From Mucilaginibacter terrigena (GTDB taxonomy: Bacteria; Bacteroidota; Bacteroidia; Sphingobacteriales; Sphingobacteriaceae), in the NCBI RefSeq assembly GCF_004168255.1, contig NZ_SEWG01000004.1, positions 186,001-250,000 on the forward strand: a stretch of DNA of 64,000 nt, written 5' to 3'. The notes below the pieces were generated by a model. That model did no database searches and had not been told where the DNA came from. It worked only from the letters and a program-made list of their open reading frames with translations. Both the position numbers and the translations under genes were made by a program. Within the stretch, counting starts at the first letter, position 1; the number at the start of each line of letters is the position of its first letter. Below are positions 53,581 to 64,000 of this stretch, piece after piece.

Positions 53581-54675
53581 CTACTCCGTCTTCATTTTCT
53601 TTTGCGCGGCTTCCTTGTACTCGTAGTCGCCGCCAAGCAGGTATCCCCATGGTTTAAGACTTTCTATCCTGTCGAATATGATTTTAAAGATGGCTATAAC
53701 CGGGATAGACAAAAACATGCCCGATAGTCCCCATATCATCTCGCCGATAATAATGCCTATAAAAGAGATGAGCGCGTTTAGCCGTACCTTTGCGCCTACT
53801 ACCGCGGGCAGCAAAAAGTTGGCATCGATAGCATGCATGATTATTACACTTACCGATACGCTGACCGTTTGGCTAAGCGTACCTGTTGCAAAGGTTACAA
53901 TAGTGCTTAACAGCAAAGCGGTAAAAATGCCAATGTAAGGTATAATGTTAAATACGCCCACAATTATCCCCAGCAAGGCTGCATACTTTATACCGATGAA
54001 GTAAAAAACGGCAATGGCCATCCCTGATACGATAACCATTTCTATCAGCAAACCTAAAATGTACTGGCGCAATATCCTTTGTACATTCTCTACGATATCA
54101 ACCACAATGGCCTTGTTGTCGTCGCTAAATACCCATGTAATAAAGCGGAACAGCAAACGCCTGTAAAACAGTATAAAAAAGGTGAATATCAGTATAAATA
54201 CATAAAAAAGCAGTAACGACGATACCGCGCCGAAGGTGGTGCTCAGCACTGCCGTACCCGATGCCATTATTTTTTCGGCTGTGCTATTAACATAAGTTAG
54301 CTGCTTGTGCGTGTTGATATGAAAAGCATTTTGCACCCAGCCCGACAAATTGATTATAGATTGGTCTACCTGGCTTTTCAGCATGGGCCAGTCGTTGGCA
54401 ATGTTCGAGATCTGGGCGCCTATCAGGTACATGATACCGCCAACAAACCCTACAAGTAGCAGTATAGATATAAAAGATGATGCGCTGCGGGGCAGGCGGC
54501 ACTTTTTTTCGAGAAAGTTTGAAACAGGCAGCAGCAACACCGCGAACAGGAACCCGAATATCATAGGGTCGATGATCTCTTTGGCCATTACCACCAGGTA
54601 ACCCAGCACACAAAACCCTATCAATATCAGGGCTAATCTTTCGTAAAACGGGGCTATCAGTTTTTTGGTGGGCAT
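53581..54675 (-). CDS. AI-2E family transporter
   Basis: Inner-membrane protein of 364 residues of the AI-2E (UPF0118/YhhT) family, seven to eight helices. N-terminal helices (IGFCVLGYLVVMAKEIIDPM), a charged helical linker, and the conserved C-terminal run VGVFNIIPYIGIFTALLLST, which is the family mark, are all present, then LLPAVVGAKVRLNALISFIG. Members have been tied to autoinducer-2 export or Na+/H+ exchange; the role here is unknown. It is a single-gene unit. Confidence 0.9.
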   Translation of the reverse strand: MPTKKLIAPFYERLALILIGFCVLGYLVVMAKEIIDPMIFGFLFAVLLLPVSNFLEKKCRLPRSASSFISILLLVGFVGGIMYLIGAQISNIANDWPMLKSQVDQSIINLSGWVQNAFHINTHKQLTYVNSTAEKIMASGTAVLSTTFGAVSSLLLFYVFILIFTFFILFYRRLLFRFITWVFSDDNKAIVVDIVENVQRILRQYILGLLIEMVIVSGMAIAVFYFIGIKYAALLGIIVGVFNIIPYIGIFTALLLSTIVTFATGTLSQTVSVSVSVIIMHAIDANFLLPAVVGAKVRLNALISFIGIIIGEMIWGLSGMFLSIPVIAIFKIIFDRIESLKPWGYLLGGDYEYKEAAQKKMKTE

Positions 54676-54829
54676 ACTATTTTAGATATTTTAATGCTGA
54701 ACATACGGTTATATTATATGTTTTTAAATAGCAATGTAAATGTGCAACAAATTTCAGGCTTTACCACCACGAGGGCCACAAGTTTGGCAAACACTTTGCT
54801 ATGATTAGGTATAAATAAAACATACTACC

Positions 54830-55003
54830 ATGGCAAAATATTCAGAAAAAGCAGGTGAGAAGGTAGAAAAAACCATGCACGAGATGAAGGAGGGCAAATT
54901 AAAAAGTGGCAGCGGTAAAAAAGTTACCAGCAAAAAACAGGCTGTTGCAATTGGTTTATCTGAAGCCCGCAAAGAAGGCGCTAAAGTGCCGAAGAAAAAG
55001 TAA
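54830..55003 (+). CDS. DUF6496 family microprotein
   Basis: Basic protein of 57 residues, function unknown. The sequence AKYSEKAGEKVEKTMHEM then GKLKSGSGKKVTSKKQAVAI and GLSEARKEGAKVPKKK is the full length DUF6496 pattern, seen across bacteria; its basic composition and the SKKQAVAIGLSEARK core suggest nucleic acid or membrane binding. The ATG at 54830 fits the family start. A perfect terminator follows and is shared with the gene on the other strand. Confidence 0.85.
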   Translation: MAKYSEKAGEKVEKTMHEMKEGKLKSGSGKKVTSKKQAVAIGLSEARKEGAKVPKKK

Positions 55004-55017
55004 CACAACACGTGTTA

Positions 55018-55058
55018 ACAGCAAAGCCCCCTGAAAATTAAGGGGGCTTTGCTGTTTT
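55018..55058. terminator. Bidirectional terminator
   Basis: Perfect 15-bp stem ACAGCAAAGCCCCCT / AGGGGGCTTTGCTGT with an 8-base loop followed by T bases, between converging genes. Confidence 0.92.
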
Positions 55059-55076
55059 ATTTATTACAGGTGCATG

Positions 55077-55586
55077 TTAGTTAAAAGCAAATTCGTTGCT
55101 TATCCAGGTTTCTAACCTATTGTTCTTATCCAGGTCCATCAACCTTTCCACATCATTATCGCGCTTATGGGTTGGCTCTATATTATACTTAGTTATTACC
55201 GCCCGCAGTGCAGCCATGTTAGCTTTTGTTTTATCAAAATCGGCTTTGTGCTGTATGGCGTATTTAGAGAACTGCGACATATAAATAAACCCTAACTGCG
55301 GGTTAGCATCAGAGAGGTCCATAATGGCTTGCTTTAACTCAATAACAACATCCGGGGTCCCTTGTGCCCATATCAACAGGAACTGTGTTGCAGCTTCGGT
55401 TTTTAAAGGTTCTGTTCCCCATGCGGTCTTCATCATCCAGTCGGCTGTTTTAATAATATCAGGCTCGTATTTAACATAATCTTCCTGTTTATTAAAATGA
55501 TAATCTTTGGGCACTTCATAAGTTTGCGCCGATGCCTTTACTGTAAATGTAAACGCCACAATAACGATCATGAAAAGATTTTTCAT
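55077..55586 (-). CDS. Secreted protein, unknown
   Basis: Exported protein of 169 residues. A signal peptide (KNLFMIVIVAFTFTVKASA) precedes a helical mature part: YHFNKQEDYVKYEPDIIKTA, WGTEPLKTEAATQFLLIWAQ and FIYMSQFSKYAIQHKADFDK. Many helices of charged/hydrophobic pattern and a conserved-looking tryptophan cluster (TADWMMKTAW). No family identified. It follows the M48 peptidase gene on the same strand with 19 bp between, so the two are probably cotranscribed; it could be a partner or inhibitor of the peptidase. Confidence 0.75.
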   Translation of the reverse strand: MKNLFMIVIVAFTFTVKASAQTYEVPKDYHFNKQEDYVKYEPDIIKTADWMMKTAWGTEPLKTEAATQFLLIWAQGTPDVVIELKQAIMDLSDANPQLGFIYMSQFSKYAIQHKADFDKTKANMAALRAVITKYNIEPTHKRDNDVERLMDLDKNNRLETWISNEFAFN

Positions 55587-55605
55587 CGGGTTAAATTATG
55601 AAATT

Positions 55606-57714
55606 TTATTTGCTGTTAAGCACACTTACCTGAAAACTTAAAAGGTCTTTTTTTGTTTGAAAATTTCGGTTTGTTACAGCCAATATATAAGCACCTGTAC
55701 CTTCATTAAAAGCATTTATGGCGGCATTATCATATTTACGGCCGGAAAAATAGGTAAGCTTAGTTGTGCAATAATGCTTTAACGCTTTTAACTGCTCATC
55801 AGAAAAATATGCGAGGCTCTCCTCGTCCTGCAATATTTCTAACATCCTTGGCTTTAATTTCACCTCCCGGGCGTAAATGTCGTGCAGATTATCTTCGATC
55901 TTATCATAAGGCATGGTTACATATACGTTGTTAAAATAGGTCATCACATCCGTGTATAACTCGTAATCATTCTGGCTATCGTCATTCACATTAAACAGCT
56001 TTTTGTATTTAGCTACCAGCAATTCTTTATCAGTATCACTTTTAGCTATACCGTAAAAATACATAAAAATGTCTTTATCTAATTTTTCCATTTGCTGCAC
56101 TGCTGCCAGCCGTTCCTGCTCAATAGCTTGCATGGTAGCCGCAGCATCGCTGGCACGGTGCTTTACTCCCTTATAGTCAAATGTTTTAATGTTATTACCA
56201 TCATTTACAATACTTTGCAGCACGTTAATATCCTGTTGCATCCTATCTATGGCAGTTGGCAGGCCGGTGTTATCTGCTGATAATAGCTCCTCAATTTTTT
56301 GGGGGTAAGCAGCAGCCAATTCCTTAACCGCTTCATCTACATCAAACTGGCTTATACCGCGGCCATCGTAATAGCCTTTATAAAAATCATCAAGGTTATA
56401 TTGGTCCGGATTTGCGAAAAAATCGCTTTTAAATACTTCCAGGCCTATCCTTTCGGTTTTTTCAGTTGCCGATGTGGTCGAATACACATCATCTGTAAGC
56501 AATTGCTGCAAGGCGCCGGCCTCATTAAAAAGCGACCATGCCGTATCCTCAATTACCATAGTTTGCAAGTTAAGCGATGCCAGGCGCGCCTCACGGTCGG
56601 CAGTTGAAGGGTGCGATGACCATTGATCGTTTATTACTACCTGGCTTGTGTTTACAACATCAATACCATTGGGTATAACCGGCAGCCCGTTTGCATCAAT
56701 AGTAAGCTTGTTTTGCACCGAGTAATGTTTTATCATTTCCAGGTGCTGAGGATAAAAATTATCCGACCGGTTATCTTTTTCGAGTTGCCTGCTCCAATAA
56801 TTTAACAGTTCATCATAACAAAGCTGCCCTACCTCTATCCGTTTTAGCGAACTAATAACCTGATTAGAGCCGCTAACATATGCCGCCCTTGCATCAGCAT
56901 GGAATTCCATCTCGCGCGAGAGGCCCATGTGCGTTTTATTGAGTACAACATACACTTGTTTAAGGATATACTGTATTACCCTGATCACCTGTATATTTAT
57001 CCAGGCTGTTAAGGTAAAGAGCGAATGCAGCTTTGACATAGAGTTTAATACCCGGCCATACCCTTCATTATCATAAAGCAGGTTGTGTATAACCTTGTTC
57101 ATGTTATAAACGTAGCTGCCAAACTTCATGCTCCGCTGCGAAAAATGACCAAACTCGTGTGCCATAACCGCTTTAAACTCGGATATGTTTAACGAGTTTA
57201 CAAGCCCCAGCCCTATTTTTAAATTCTTTTTTACCGGGAAAAACATGCTCCAGAAACTGGAATCGTAAAATACGCCGGCGTTAACATCGGCAGATAAAAA
57301 AATATGCTTTGGAAACGGCGCGTTGGTTTCTTTGGTTAGCTGCCTTATAAACGCGAATAACTTCTGCTGGTCATCTTCATATACCTCTATCATCCCGGAG
57401 TAATCGGTAACATGTTTTTTAAAAAGAAACTTGATAATAAAATATATCAGCAATATCCCCGATCCAATAAGCGCCGCACCTAAAACAAGTGTGAGGAAGC
57501 CTACTTTAGCAGCTATTATAGCTACACCAAGCGCACCAAATGCAATGGCTAAACCAACAACAGCTAAAAGCAGCACTATATAGGTTATAATAAAAAACAA
57601 TACCGCCCCAATTGAGCGATACACATTTGAGTTAAACGATGCCGAAGGTTTTAGTATTTCCTTATCCGCGCCGGCAGGTACAGGCGGAAAGGCCAAGCTT
57701 AGGTTAGTATTCAT
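55606..57714 (-). CDS. M48-family membrane metalloprotease
   Basis: Zinc protease of 702 residues. The zinc site is MAHEFGHFSQRSMK, HExxH, with the third ligand Glu probably in SREMEFHADARAA, about 75 residues later. Two N-terminal helices (about 38-62 and 70-95, VLLLAVVGLAIAFGALGVAI and LGAALIGSGILLIYFI) anchor it; the catalytic domain follows, then about 400 residues of helical C-terminal extension, much longer than HtpX. This long form is frequent in Bacteroidota. Its start overlaps the end of the Gfo/Idh gene by 1 bp (TAATG). Target proteins unknown. Confidence 0.88.
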   Translation of the reverse strand: MNTNLSLAFPPVPAGADKEILKPSASFNSNVYRSIGAVLFFIITYIVLLLAVVGLAIAFGALGVAIIAAKVGFLTLVLGAALIGSGILLIYFIIKFLFKKHVTDYSGMIEVYEDDQQKLFAFIRQLTKETNAPFPKHIFLSADVNAGVFYDSSFWSMFFPVKKNLKIGLGLVNSLNISEFKAVMAHEFGHFSQRSMKFGSYVYNMNKVIHNLLYDNEGYGRVLNSMSKLHSLFTLTAWINIQVIRVIQYILKQVYVVLNKTHMGLSREMEFHADARAAYVSGSNQVISSLKRIEVGQLCYDELLNYWSRQLEKDNRSDNFYPQHLEMIKHYSVQNKLTIDANGLPVIPNGIDVVNTSQVVINDQWSSHPSTADREARLASLNLQTMVIEDTAWSLFNEAGALQQLLTDDVYSTTSATEKTERIGLEVFKSDFFANPDQYNLDDFYKGYYDGRGISQFDVDEAVKELAAAYPQKIEELLSADNTGLPTAIDRMQQDINVLQSIVNDGNNIKTFDYKGVKHRASDAAATMQAIEQERLAAVQQMEKLDKDIFMYFYGIAKSDTDKELLVAKYKKLFNVNDDSQNDYELYTDVMTYFNNVYVTMPYDKIEDNLHDIYAREVKLKPRMLEILQDEESLAYFSDEQLKALKHYCTTKLTYFSGRKYDNAAINAFNEGTGAYILAVTNRNFQTKKDLLSFQVSVLNSK

Positions 57715-58691
57715 TACTTAAAGATAGTAAACGAATCCATTACTTTCATTAAAACAACTGCTTCATCAATAGTACAAGGGTTTGGGCCTTCACCTTTAAA
57801 ATACGTTACAATTTTGGTGATCATGGGCTGCTGGATATGCTCGGGGTGGGTAAAGTTCACCGTTTCTTCGCCATCCTCGTTCTTGCAGGCAACAAACGTA
57901 CCAAAAAACGGAAAGCTTATTTTCCCCTTCGTGCCGATGATCTCGCAGCTATCAACCGCCTCGCTTTTAGCCACATTAAAACACCACGAGCCGTTAACCA
58001 CTACCTTATTTTTAAATACGATCTGCCCGCAAACATGGTCATCTGCCGGGCTAAACCCGCCCTGGTTTAAACTATAACCGGTTGATTGGGCAGGCTCACC
58101 AAAAAAATACAGCATCAGGTCCAGCTGATGGGGCGCAAGGTCATGAAAATACCCTCCGCCGGATAGTTCGGGCTGCAGGCGCCAGTTTGGCGGGGCATTC
58201 TCCTCCAGCTTTGGCCGTGGGTATTGCCACATCCTAATTTGTACAGTCCTGATCTCGCCTATGGCACTGTTATCAATTAAACTTTTTACGTGTAAAAACA
58301 TGGGCAAGGCGCGGCGGTAATGTGCTACTGTCAGCTTCGCCCCGCTTTCATTTACGGCATCGGCCATTTGCTGTGCCTCGTGCGCGTTGCGAGTAACCGG
58401 CTTTTCTACATACACGTTAAGGCCTTTTTTTATGGCGCGCAAAGCATATTCCAGGTGTTGGGCCGGCGGTGTAGCTATCGATACCGAGTTAACTTCGGGG
58501 TCGCCCATCAATTCTTCGGCGTTGCTATACCATTTATCAACATGGTGGCGCCGGGCGTAGTCGGCGGCCTTTTCGGCATCGCGGCGCATTACAGCTACCA
58601 GTTTGCTATCGGCTATTTTATTGTATGCCTGCCCGCTCTTTTTCTCGGTTACGTTACCGCAGCCTATAATGCCCCATTTAATTGCTGTCAT
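57714..58691 (-). CDS. Gfo/Idh/MocA-family oxidoreductase
   Basis: NAD(P)-dependent dehydrogenase of 325 residues acting on a sugar or related alcohol. The N-terminal Rossmann motif is GIIGCGNVTEKKSG, followed by the conserved YVEKPVTRNAHEAQQM, and the C-terminal sheet domain includes GGYFHDLAPHQLDLMLYFFG, the usual motif with the catalytic His-x(3)-Asp-like residues. No cofactor partner is needed. Its stop overlaps the M48 start by 1 bp, so it is coupled. Substrate unknown. Lies downstream of the lipoprotein gene by 12 bp. Confidence 0.92.
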   Translation of the reverse strand: MTAIKWGIIGCGNVTEKKSGQAYNKIADSKLVAVMRRDAEKAADYARRHHVDKWYSNAEELMGDPEVNSVSIATPPAQHLEYALRAIKKGLNVYVEKPVTRNAHEAQQMADAVNESGAKLTVAHYRRALPMFLHVKSLIDNSAIGEIRTVQIRMWQYPRPKLEENAPPNWRLQPELSGGGYFHDLAPHQLDLMLYFFGEPAQSTGYSLNQGGFSPADDHVCGQIVFKNKVVVNGSWCFNVAKSEAVDSCEIIGTKGKISFPFFGTFVACKNEDGEETVNFTHPEHIQQPMITKIVTYFKGEGPNPCTIDEAVVLMKVMDSFTIFK

Positions 58692-58703
58692 TTAATAAAA
58701 TAT

Positions 58704-59642
58704 TTATGATTTTTTTCCATGCAAGTACAAACTGATCAAAGTTGTATGCGGCACACCAAGTGTTTGCCCCGGTTGCACTTTTACGTATAATTTAAGATAG
58801 GTGTTCATTATAGCTTTAGACAGGCGCACATACCGCTGTTTATATCTCCCTTCGGTAAATGGCGTTATAGGAGTATTATAAATCAATTTGCCTTCTTTAT
58901 CTACATATGCCGAAAACGCATAATCAAAATCGCTATCTGCTTTGTTAATGGTTATATTGTAAACAGGGTTCATATAATCATCAGATGTATTGTAATTATT
59001 TAAAAGAAAGTCGGCAATGGTCTTTTTCTTTTTTACTGTGATTGACGATCTTGTGCTTGTTAGCCGTACAGGGGTTAGCGCTGCAAAGGCATTTGTGAGC
59101 GACGAATCGGCCCTTTTTATAAGTTGCTTTACAAATAAGCTATCTTTCCGGTTGCTGCGCTGCAGGGTAGCGGCGTTAGTATGTAATACGTTTTTGATGT
59201 AATTATCAGCGTAAAATAACATGTAAACCTTTGTGCCCCTTATATCCAACGAATCGTCCTTCGCTTCAAGAAGCTCAAAAACCAGACTATCCTTGCTCAT
59301 GTGTTTCATCCGCAAAAATGATCTGTTGGTATTGAAAACAGAATCGATGCCGCAGCTTAGCGGAAAATTTAAAAATCGCTTTTTAACCGGGCTGTAAAGC
59401 GCTACAGAATCGCTTGACACAAAACGCAGTCGCCAGTCGGGCGATAGGTGATAGCCGTACTCGTTAAAAGATAATCCATTTTGCTGGCGGCGAACCTCGG
59501 TGAAAGTAATGCCTTCTACCTTTTTAAACGATAACATCGGTTTCCCGGAATGCCCCGGAATTGATGGGTCCTTAAACTTGCAGCCTGTAATTAAACAAAT
59601 AACGACACCAATTAAGGCCACACATAAGGCTACTCGTTTCAT
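58704..59642 (-). CDS. Lipoprotein, unknown
   Basis: Unrecognised lipoprotein of 312 residues. The lipobox is CLITGCKF (Cys at about residue 21). The mature part holds a strand-rich domain: LSFKKVEGITFTEVRRQQNG, SPDWRLRFVSSDSVALYSP and VKVQPGQTLGVPHTTLISL. A coiled helical middle (residues about 145-185) is charged. No known motif. It lies between ligA and the Gfo/Idh gene on the same strand with very short spacers (5 and 12 bp). Confidence 0.75.
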   Translation of the reverse strand: MKRVALCVALIGVVICLITGCKFKDPSIPGHSGKPMLSFKKVEGITFTEVRRQQNGLSFNEYGYHLSPDWRLRFVSSDSVALYSPVKKRFLNFPLSCGIDSVFNTNRSFLRMKHMSKDSLVFELLEAKDDSLDIRGTKVYMLFYADNYIKNVLHTNAATLQRSNRKDSLFVKQLIKRADSSLTNAFAALTPVRLTSTRSSITVKKKKTIADFLLNNYNTSDDYMNPVYNITINKADSDFDYAFSAYVDKEGKLIYNTPITPFTEGRYKQRYVRLSKAIMNTYLKLYVKVQPGQTLGVPHTTLISLYLHGKKS

Positions 59643-59647
59643 TTAGG

Positions 59648-61672
<2,025 letters not shown>

Positions 61673-61680
61673 TTAGATGA

Positions 61681-61751
61681 TGGTTCATAGTTCATGGTTC
61701 ATAGTTGAGGGCAAAATTGCCTCCTGCCATGAACCATGATCTATCAACTAT
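61681..61751. repeat. ATGGTTCAT/ATGAACC imperfect palindrome
   Basis: ATGGTTCATAGTTCATGG-type left side and CCATGAACCATGATCTATC right side pair in part around a GAGGGCAAAATTGCCTC core. Related to the repeat at 26706-26745. The right end reaches into the last codons of the next gene (stop at 61748). Confidence 0.6.
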
Positions 61752-62593
61752 TTGCCAACTTCCATTATGGCTACCACAGGGTAATGATCTGAAGGCGCGC
61801 GGCCGTGGTAGGTGTTTGTTAAGATACCGTAGCGTTTTACTTTAAACTGCTTGCTTACAAAAATGTGGTCGATACGTTTATCGCCCGCGGTGTTCACATC
61901 AAAAGCGTTAAAAGTATTATTCGGCGCAAGTTTTACAGGCGATAATACGTAGCTATCCTTCAGCAAACCCGAGTCGTTGATAACCGCGTAACTGTCTGAC
62001 GTTTGGTCGACATTAAAATCGCCGGTAAGGATGGTTGGCGATGCCCCTGCCATCTGTTTAATTTTTTCGAGCACCAGTTTGGCGCTTTCGCGGCGGGCTA
62101 CTATGCCGATGTGGTCCATGTGGAGGTTGAAAAAGTAGAACGTGAACCCGGTTTTTAACTCCCTGAACTGCGCCCAGGTACAAATGCGCGGCAACGCTGC
62201 ATCCCAGCCTTTGTTAGGTTTATCTGTAATGGTCGACATCCAGAAATCGCCTGTTTTTAAGATCCTGAACCTGTCGGCCTTATAAAAAATAGCGGAGTGC
62301 TCGCCGCCGTGTTTGCCATCATCGCGCCCCGCGCCTACCCATTTGTAGCCGGGCAAACTATCGGTTAGCTCTGTAAGCTGATGATACTTTGCTTCCTGCG
62401 TTCCAAAAATATCCAGGTCCTGAAACTGGATGAGTTTTGCCGCCCATGGGAACCTTTGCCCCCAGCCATTACCGGCTGTAGAATCGCCCTGGTTAGAATA
62501 GCGCAGGTTATAAGTACCGATATTTAATTGCTGGGCCTGGGTTAATGTTGCTGTTGCGATCAGCAGCAGGATGAGTGTCAGTTTTATTTTCAT
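61748..62593 (-). CDS. Secreted endonuclease/exonuclease/phosphatase-family protein
   Basis: Exported metal-dependent phosphodiesterase or phosphatase of 281 residues. The ATG at 62593 gives a signal peptide (KIKLTLILLLIATATLTQAQ); the upstream frame to 62626 is not needed. DNase I-like fold motifs are seen in order: TYNLRY near the N-terminus, GTQEAKYHQL with the metal-binding Glu, FNLHMDHIG, LTGDFNVDQTSD, and SDHYPVVAIM with the catalytic His. Members include sphingomyelinase-like and secreted nuclease forms; substrate not readable. Confidence 0.9.
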   Translation of the reverse strand: MKIKLTLILLLIATATLTQAQQLNIGTYNLRYSNQGDSTAGNGWGQRFPWAAKLIQFQDLDIFGTQEAKYHQLTELTDSLPGYKWVGAGRDDGKHGGEHSAIFYKADRFRILKTGDFWMSTITDKPNKGWDAALPRICTWAQFRELKTGFTFYFFNLHMDHIGIVARRESAKLVLEKIKQMAGASPTILTGDFNVDQTSDSYAVINDSGLLKDSYVLSPVKLAPNNTFNAFDVNTAGDKRIDHIFVSKQFKVKRYGILTNTYHGRAPSDHYPVVAIMEVGK

Positions 62594-62736
62594 AGTAGTA
62601 GAATTGAGTTCAAATATAAAATTCATTGCCGTCCCATTTTATGGGGCGGAATAATTAACTCCCACTAATTGGCTTTAGCCAATGGCAATGACCGGAGAAA
62701 AACAAATCACTAATTAACAAATCACTGATCACTAAT

Positions 62737-64000
62737 CTAAACCTCCCCTTCCCGTTTCCTTAAAAACCATTCGGCGCTTAGCAGCAGCAGTATCAGCACA
62801 AATACCCATTTCACATCTATCAGGTCGCTGTAGCGCCTATCTTCATAAACAACGGTTTTGATGTTTTCGTTTTTGCGGATCAGGTCGGCCAGCTTATTTA
62901 TTTGTGATGGCAGCAGCATTTGCCCGCCCGATTGCGTAGCCATATCGCGCAGCAGCCGGTGGTTAGCCGTGCTTTGGCGGGCCTCCAGGTTAAGCTGCTT
63001 AACGGTTAACTGCCCGTTTGCTGTAAAGGCCTGCTTTCCGTTGCTGGTTGTGGCCGTATAGGTATATTCCCCAACCGGCAGGGTACCCGCGTTTAGCTGG
63101 TAGCTCTGCCCGCTGCGCGTAAATAGGAAGCTATAGTTTTTACCCGATTGGCTTTTCAGGTTTATTTTTACATCGGGGGTGTTGATCAGCTCCAAAGCGT
63201 CGTTATACAACTCAGCGTTGAGCAGCAAGTTCTCGCCCTCGTCGAAAATGTTTTTAGCTGCATAAACCCTAAAGCGCTGCCGGTTGGCGTTGGCGGTTAG
63301 GTATTGCACGGTTTGGCTCAACAGCTCTTCAATGGCGTGGTGGTTGCCAAATTCGCGGTATTCGGCCAGTTGCCAGCGCCACAGGCCTTCGCCGGTAAGT
63401 ACTGCTGATCTGCGCCCATTTTCATTATTAAAAGCCAGCAACGGGTAACTGGTGTCTACATTACCTATCTTTTGTTTTAACAATACCGATGCCGTTGACG
63501 ATGCCGCATAACTGCCAAACTGCGCCACCAAAGGTGGCAGCTTGCTTAGCTTGTTCTGGGCAGAATCCGTTAGCGTGAAGGCCGAAAAGGTGCTTACCGG
63601 CTGTGCAAAAGTTTCCTGTACTTCCTGCCCACCCGCGTTTGCCTTTACCGCTTTTTGCGCATTGTTAAAAGCCTGCAGATCGGTTTGCGTACCGGCGATG
63701 TGCCATACAGGGGTTTTACCCTGCAGCAGGTTTTGAAGCTTGCCGTAACTACCGGCGGATAGCTGGTATAAAATAGCAAGACTATAGTCTGCCATTTTTA
63801 TCGCCGCCATATCGCTTACCAGGCTGGTTTTAACCTCGAAATTTTTGTTGCTTTCGATAGCCTGCTTGATCACGCTGATATCGGGGTGCGGGCCATCGTA
63901 CAGCAGCACTATCTTTTGCCGGGCATCCAGCACATCTACGTAAATGGTTTCGGTATTGTTTTGTACGGATAATTCGTTTTTAACCGGTGCCAGGTTGATG
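62737..64000 (-). CDS. Membrane protein with C-terminal anchor, 5' part cut off
   Basis: Partial gene running beyond the right edge, 420 codons in view. The frame continues upstream of the GTG at 63933 with INLAPVKNELSVQNNTETIY, so the start is outside. The visible part has a Rossmann-like stretch (RQKIVLLYDGPHPDISVIKQ, then DYSLAILYQL), a beta-rich middle (FDEGENLLLNAELYNDALEL, VGEYTYTATTSNGKQAF) and one helix near the end (WVFVLILLLLSAEWFL) with a basic tail. This is the layout of Bacteroidota proteins associated with von Willebrand/MoxR-type gene sets, not proven here. Minus strand. Confidence 0.75.
   Translation of the reverse strand, partial: INLAPVKNELSVQNNTETIYVDVLDARQKIVLLYDGPHPDISVIKQAIESNKNFEVKTSLVSDMAAIKMADYSLAILYQLSAGSYGKLQNLLQGKTPVWHIAGTQTDLQAFNNAQKAVKANAGGQEVQETFAQPVSTFSAFTLTDSAQNKLSKLPPLVAQFGSYAASSTASVLLKQKIGNVDTSYPLLAFNNENGRRSAVLTGEGLWRWQLAEYREFGNHHAIEELLSQTVQYLTANANRQRFRVYAAKNIFDEGENLLLNAELYNDALELINTPDVKINLKSQSGKNYSFLFTRSGQSYQLNAGTLPVGEYTYTATTSNGKQAFTANGQLTVKQLNLEARQSTANHRLLRDMATQSGGQMLLPSQINKLADLIRKNENIKTVVYEDRRYSDLIDVKWVFVLILLLLSAEWFLRKREGEV

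Noticed and set aside
62627..62736. Possible small RNA or repeat in the spacer before the last gene
   Set aside because: Only short AATCACTAAT-type repeats and a small ATTGGCT/GCCAAT hairpin; not enough to call a feature.

Overview
The window comes from a Bacteroidota chromosome, most likely Sphingobacteriaceae (Mucilaginibacter/Pedobacter-like). The evidence is many secreted proteins and lipoproteins of Bacteroidota-only families (DUF5686, CarboxypepD_reg-TonB receptors, HU-CCDC81/SPOR, DUF6496, DUF2007), weak Shine-Dalgarno sites, and recurrent TAnnTTTG promoter elements of the Bacteroidota sigma factor. Genus assignment is inference. I see no rRNA, tRNA, CRISPR array, prophage or transposase; it reads as core chromosome sprinkled with small palindromic repeats.

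1-3.6 kb: the N-terminal part of a TonB-dependent receptor (reverse), an XRE-type regulator upstream of it, an intergenic region with two sets of repeats that look like operators, a lipoprotein, and a decayed copy of that lipoprotein's C-terminus. 3.9-10.2 kb: proline catabolism (pruA), then a reverse-strand bicarbonate/CO2 group: two beta-carbonic anhydrases, a DUF1275 membrane protein and a SulP transporter. 10.3-18.3 kb: acyl-CoA carboxylase beta, two small unknown envelope proteins, a GNAT enzyme, an M42 peptidase, a sugar nucleotidyltransferase, a zinc-ribbon microprotein, a stand-alone receiver, and a secreted HExxH protein.

18.5-28 kb: a tight operon encoding a 1044-residue TPR protein, an outer-membrane barrel, an HU-fold/TM/SPOR protein, TolQ/ExbB, TolR/ExbD, a TonB/TolA-like protein and FolC. 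It looks like a Bacteroidota Tol/TonB-type envelope machine with a built-in DNA-binding-like cytoplasmic domain. 28-36.7 kb: aldo/keto reductase, a DUF5686 protein, small enzymes, and a coupled guaA / periplasmic-binding-like lipoprotein / RNA m5C methyltransferase set. 36.9-45.4 kb: FtsX-type permease, a CrtO-like acyltransferase relative, MarC, MFS and APC transporters, and small unknown envelope proteins.

45.4-64 kb: a membrane pyrophosphatase whose ion-gate residues look unusual, an APC permease overlapping a PBP4-type dacB, a 2OG-Fe(II) oxygenase, a secreted TPR protein, a class II cyclic-nucleotide phosphodiesterase, an AI-2E family permease, a DUF6496 microprotein, a reverse-strand set (M48 peptidase, Gfo/Idh/MocA oxidoreductase, lipoprotein, ligA), a secreted endonuclease/exonuclease/phosphatase, and the C-terminal part of a membrane protein cut by the window end. 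Where the track of a gene allowed several starts, I chose the one giving a signal peptide, the family's usual N-terminus or a ribosome binding site.
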